A stretch of DNA of 64,000 nt from JAIVJG01 sp964236735 (GTDB lineage Bacteria > Acidobacteriota > Blastocatellia > Pyrinomonadales > Pyrinomonadaceae): assembly GCA_964236735.1 (NCBI GenBank), contig CAXSFM010000001.1:458880-522879 (forward strand). The letters are read 5' to 3'. Under the pieces are notes generated by a model. That model was not told the DNA's origin. It worked only from the letters and a program-made list of their open reading frames with translations, and made no database searches. This document shows, piece by piece, positions 61,092 through 64,000 of the stretch. Numbering within the stretch: the first letter of the stretch is position 1; each line of letters starts with the position of its first letter. A program made the position numbers and the translations under genes.

Positions 61092-62861
61092 ATCAGCAAC
61101 GTACAGGGCAACACGCAGGGTCTCAAACCAAATCAACTTCGCCGCATCGAAAAGCTCTACTCGCGCCGCATCTCGCCGCAGCAGATTGTGACGCCGGAAT
61201 TCGCGCGCCAACTCTCCGAGCTTTCGCACGAAACGCGCAGGCAAATCGGCGCGTTGATTGATCGCAAGGGCTACGTCGAGTTCGTCGTCGTCGGCGACGC
61301 GCGCCGCATCGAGTGGCCTGACCTCAAACGCACGCGCGTCGGCGAAGATCGCTTTCGCGGCCTGCGCGCCGTGCATACGCATCTGCGCGGAGAAGAGTTG
61401 ACGCAGGACGATTTGAACGACCTCGCGCTTTTGCGTCTCGACTTGATGGTTGCGGTTGACGTGGACGGGCGCGACGGCTTGCCCGGACGCATCCGCGCCG
61501 CGCATCTGTTGCCGACGACCGCCGAAGAAGTTAACGGTGGCGACGGCACAAGCGATAACGAAACGGCTTACGCTTTTCTCGAAGCGCCCGTCGCGTCGCA
61601 ACTCGATGTTAACTTTCTCGAACTCATCAACTCGCTCGAAGAAGAGATCGCGCGCAACCGTCGCGCCGGACGCCGCGCCACCGCGAGAGACCGCGCCATT
61701 CTCGTCGGCGTGACATCCGGTTCCGTCTCGTGGGCGGAAGAATCAATGGCGGAGTTGCGCGAGTTGGCGGCCTCAGCCGGCGTCGTCGTCTTCAACGAAA
61801 TCATTCAGCGACGACAGGCCGTTGACCCGCGCACCGTGCTCGGCAAAGGCAAGCTCGACGAGTTAATCGTGCGCGCGCTGCGTCTCGGCGTGGACATGAT
61901 CGTCTTCGATCAGGAACTCTCGCCCGCGCAGGTGCGCTCGCTCTCTGAGGCCACCGACCTCAAAATCATAGACCGCCCGCAACTCATCCTCGACATCTTC
62001 GCGCAACGCGCCCAAACGCGCGACGGCAAGATTCAAGTCGAACTGGCGCAACTGAAATACATGCTGCCCAGACTCATCGCCGGACAGGACTCCGCCTTCT
62101 CGCGTCTCGCGGGCGGCATCGGCGGGCGCGGCCCCGGCGAAACGAAACTGGAGACTGATCGCCGCCGCGTGCGCGACCGCATCAACCGTCTCGACAAAGA
62201 AATTGACGTGCAGCGCGAGCGTCGGCAGCAGCGACGCAAAAATCGCACGCGCAAGGAACTGCCGATTATCTCCATCGTCGGCTACACCAACGCCGGAAAA
62301 TCCACGCTTCTGAACACCTTGACGGCGAGCGTCGTCCACGCGGAGCAACGCATGTTCGCCACGCTCGACCCGACCTCGCGCCGCCTGCGCCTGCCGCGCG
62401 AGCAGGAAGTTATCATCAACGACACCGTCGGATTTATACGAGACTTGCCGCCCGACCTGATCGCCGCCTTCCGCGCGACGCTCGAAGAAATTGATGACAG
62501 CAACCTTCTCATCCACCTCGTGGACGCCTCGAACGCGCGTTGGGAGCAGCAACTGGAATCGGTCGAGCGCATCCTCAGCGATTTAGGCCACGCGAACTTG
62601 CCCGCCCTCGTCGCCTTCAACAAGTCTGACCTCGTCGCCCCCGACGAACTCGAAGCCATCATGCGCCACGCGCGCGCGGCGGGACGCGAATGCCTCGCCG
62701 TCTCAGCCATGAACGCCAACACGCTGCGCCCGCTCATCGAGCGCGCCGGAGAAATTCTCGCGCGGGATTTAACGCATGATGAGGCAGCGCGGCGGGAAGT
62801 TTCTGAAGAGGTTAAAGCTGACGATGGCGTGATTCATCAAATTACCGACGTGATCCAGTGA
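61092..62861 (+). CDS. hflX: Ribosome-associated GTPase HflX
   Basis: 589 residues if translation starts at the ATC codon at 61092, which has GGGAGG eight bases upstream and follows an extended -10 promoter. The nearest in-frame ATG is at 60900, upstream of the promoter, and adds 64 residues without family resemblance. The HflX core has the N-terminal HflX domain (AVDPRTVLGKGKLDELIVRALRLGVDMIVFDQELSPAQVRSLSEATDLKIIDRPQLILDIFAQRAQTRDGKIQVELAQLKYMLPRL) and the G domain SIVGYTNAGKSTLLNTL (G1), DTVGFIRDLP (G3) and FNKSD (G4). It splits stalled ribosomes, notably after heat or antibiotic stress. The family is certain; the start codon is not. Confidence 0.85.
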   Translation: MSNVQGNTQGLKPNQLRRIEKLYSRRISPQQIVTPEFARQLSELSHETRRQIGALIDRKGYVEFVVVGDARRIEWPDLKRTRVGEDRFRGLRAVHTHLRGEELTQDDLNDLALLRLDLMVAVDVDGRDGLPGRIRAAHLLPTTAEEVNGGDGTSDNETAYAFLEAPVASQLDVNFLELINSLEEEIARNRRAGRRATARDRAILVGVTSGSVSWAEESMAELRELAASAGVVVFNEIIQRRQAVDPRTVLGKGKLDELIVRALRLGVDMIVFDQELSPAQVRSLSEATDLKIIDRPQLILDIFAQRAQTRDGKIQVELAQLKYMLPRLIAGQDSAFSRLAGGIGGRGPGETKLETDRRRVRDRINRLDKEIDVQRERRQQRRKNRTRKELPIISIVGYTNAGKSTLLNTLTASVVHAEQRMFATLDPTSRRLRLPREQEVIINDTVGFIRDLPPDLIAAFRATLEEIDDSNLLIHLVDASNARWEQQLESVERILSDLGHANLPALVAFNKSDLVAPDELEAIMRHARAAGRECLAVSAMNANTLRPLIERAGEILARDLTHDEAARREVSEEVKADDGVIHQITDVIQ

Positions 62862-62921
62862 AGGCCGCGTGCATGGAAGTATCGGCTGGAGACAGTGATA
62901 AAAGTCGCCCGTCTATCAAAC

Positions 62922-63443
62922 TCAAAGCGAGAAACGCCCGCGCAGTTTGTCATAAGTCATCCGTAGGTCTTCGGGAATGACGCGCGTGTCTGCGACGGTG
63001 GACATAAAATTCGTGTCGCCAGTCCAGCGCGGCATGACGTGCAGATGCAGGTGATCGGCGACGCCCGCGCCGGCGGCTCGCCCCAGATTCATGCCGAGGT
63101 TGAAGCCGTCTGGACGATACACGTCGCGCAAAACCGCTTGAGCGTGTTTGGCTAAGTCCATCAATTCGTCGGAGGTTTCTTTGGGAAGGCGGGAGAGTTC
63201 GGCGGTGTGCTCGTAGGGCACGATCATCAGATGGCCGCTGATGTACGGGTAGCGGTTGAGGATGACGAAGTTGTGGCGCGCGCGCATGAGGATGTAAGTC
63301 TGCGCGTCTTCATGTCGCTCAAGCATCGCGCAAAAGATGCAAGCGTTGTCGCCGCTCTCACCGTCGCTCTTGTCTTCGCTTGCGCTCTCGATGTATTTGC
63401 TGCGCCATGGTGTGTAGAGTCTGTCCACTTTTTTAGTCAACAC
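62922..63443 (-). CDS. HIT-family hydrolase, Ap4A phosphorylase-like
   Basis: 173 residues from GTG 63443; GTG 63428, giving MDRLYTPWRSKY, is an equally likely start. The motif HLHLHVMPRW at 131-140 is the HIT catalytic triad. Cys35 and Cys38 with GACIFC-like ACIFCAM and later His residues form a zinc site, as in the actinobacterial and acidobacterial diadenosine-phosphate group. Members break down dinucleoside polyphosphates or nucleoside phosphoramidates. It converges on hflX and precedes HU on the minus strand by only four bases after the HU stop. Confidence 0.9.
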   Translation of the reverse strand: MLTKKVDRLYTPWRSKYIESASEDKSDGESGDNACIFCAMLERHEDAQTYILMRARHNFVILNRYPYISGHLMIVPYEHTAELSRLPKETSDELMDLAKHAQAVLRDVYRPDGFNLGMNLGRAAGAGVADHLHLHVMPRWTGDTNFMSTVADTRVIPEDLRMTYDKLRGRFSL

Positions 63444-63447
63444 TGAA

Positions 63448-63822
63448 TCACATCAAAGGGGGCGTGTGTTCTCCACCGTCCCCATAATTGCCGCCCTCTT
63501 CATTGTGTTCTGATGATGCGGAAATGCCGGTGGACGACGCGCCTTCTTCCGCGTTGATGAGTTCTTTCAATTCCTTGCCCGGTTTGAAGTAGGGCACGCG
63601 CTTGGCTGGAATGTCCACCGGGTCGCCGGTCTTGGGATTGCGCCCGCGCCGCGCGCCGCGCTCGCGCACGCGAAAGCTGCCGAAGCCGCGCAGCTCGATC
63701 TTCTCGCCCTGATTGAGCGTGTCAATGATGCTCTCGAAGACGATCTCGACCAGACGTTCCGCGTCCTTCTTGGTCAACTCGGCGGCGAGCGCTACGTCCT
63801 CAACGAGTTCTGCTTTGGTCAT
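63448..63822 (-). CDS. HU/IHF-family DNA-binding protein
   Basis: 124 residues. ATG 63822 follows GAGGTG at eight bases. The HU core (1-95) is MTKAELVEDVALAAELTKKDAERLVEIVFESIIDTLNQGEKIELRGFGSFRVRERGARRGRNPKTGDPVDIPAKRVPYFKPGKELKELI, with the DNA-bending arm RNPKTGDPVDIPA. A further 30 residues (Ser/Gly/Glu-rich) are unusual for HU and may be disordered. It bends and packages DNA. It is first in a minus-strand pair with the HIT gene. The region 63823-64000 upstream is AT-richer and holds its promoter, which I cannot place exactly. Confidence 0.92.
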   Translation of the reverse strand: MTKAELVEDVALAAELTKKDAERLVEIVFESIIDTLNQGEKIELRGFGSFRVRERGARRGRNPKTGDPVDIPAKRVPYFKPGKELKELINAEEGASSTGISASSEHNEEGGNYGDGGEHTPPLM

Positions 63823-64000
63823 GTGTTTGTCACCTCTAAGGGCTTGTGAAAAGCGCCGGGCAGGTCAAACGAATTTTGTAAAAACCTTCGGGACGAAAGT
63901 TAAAGTAGCAGAAGTTGCGGACACGTAGCAAGAGTTAAACGTCCGCGGGACTGTCTAAATCAAAGCAGACAGCGATATAATGCTTGATATGATTACTTGT

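Noticed and set aside
1..64000. tRNA, rRNA and riboswitches
   Set aside because: No cloverleaf with CCA-end pairing, no conserved rRNA segments and no recognisable riboswitch core were seen by eye; a covariance-model search would be needed to exclude them.

Overview
The window looks like a chromosomal segment of an Acidobacteriota bacterium, most likely class Blastocatellia. That placement is inferred from content, not from a marker-gene search. The evidence is high GC with abundant GCGCGC-type words, a VWFA-related protein of the acidobacterial type, a DUF1800/DUF1501 export pair, a beta-propeller/VIT-VWA/TPR operon, and many secreted M28/M61/amidohydrolase enzymes. I saw no rRNA, tRNA, CRISPR array, prophage or insertion sequence.

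Layout. 1-11.4 kb: secreted enzymes (partial M28 peptidase, DUF1800 and Tat-exported DUF1501 proteins, an exported lipase-like protein) and small envelope or zinc-ribbon proteins. 11.5-28.6 kb: a long minus-strand gene string of five envelope proteins (two-component-type propeller, VIT/VWA, a 2652-residue TPR protein, and two membrane-anchored proteins of unknown role), followed by an FGGY sugar kinase. 28.9-33.2 kb: CoA-binding protein, XerD-like recombinase, Nudix hydrolase, a small low-GC membrane protein and an exported amidohydrolase. 33.5-39.9 kb: a papain-like/alpha-beta hydrolase fusion, an SH3-like lipoprotein, an M61-like peptidase, a 25-codon membrane ORF and a VWFA protein. 39.9-49.5 kb: metabolic genes (purH, fabI, LOG-type phosphoribohydrolase, PfkB kinase, MTA phosphorylase, metallo-beta-lactamase), an M48 peptidase and a strongly AT-rich orphan gene. 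49.5-55.3 kb: two PpiC/SurA-like foldases, then mce-meaB-acyl-CoA dehydrogenase. 55.4-59.7 kb: conserved run M50 protease-trpS-scpA-scpB-rluB. 59.8-64 kb: NHL-type propeller, hflX, HIT protein and HU.

The most striking feature is a family of intergenic hairpins, eight clear and two degraded. Each arm is a run of three to five degenerate heptamers of the form TNNNRRG, and the other arm is the reverse complement of the same kind of run. Different loci use different heptamer words, but the 7-nt period and the palindromic layout stay the same. Six of them fall between 39.8 and 47.5 kb, where they occupy two thirds of the gene junctions. Several supply the stop codon of the adjoining gene or run up to the start codon of the next one, which then has no visible Shine-Dalgarno site.

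Functionally the window mixes housekeeping (purine synthesis, fatty acid synthesis, condensin, tRNA charging, ribosome rescue by HflX, nucleoid HU, propionate/methylmalonyl-CoA metabolism) with a large set of exported proteins whose tasks cannot be read from sequence alone.
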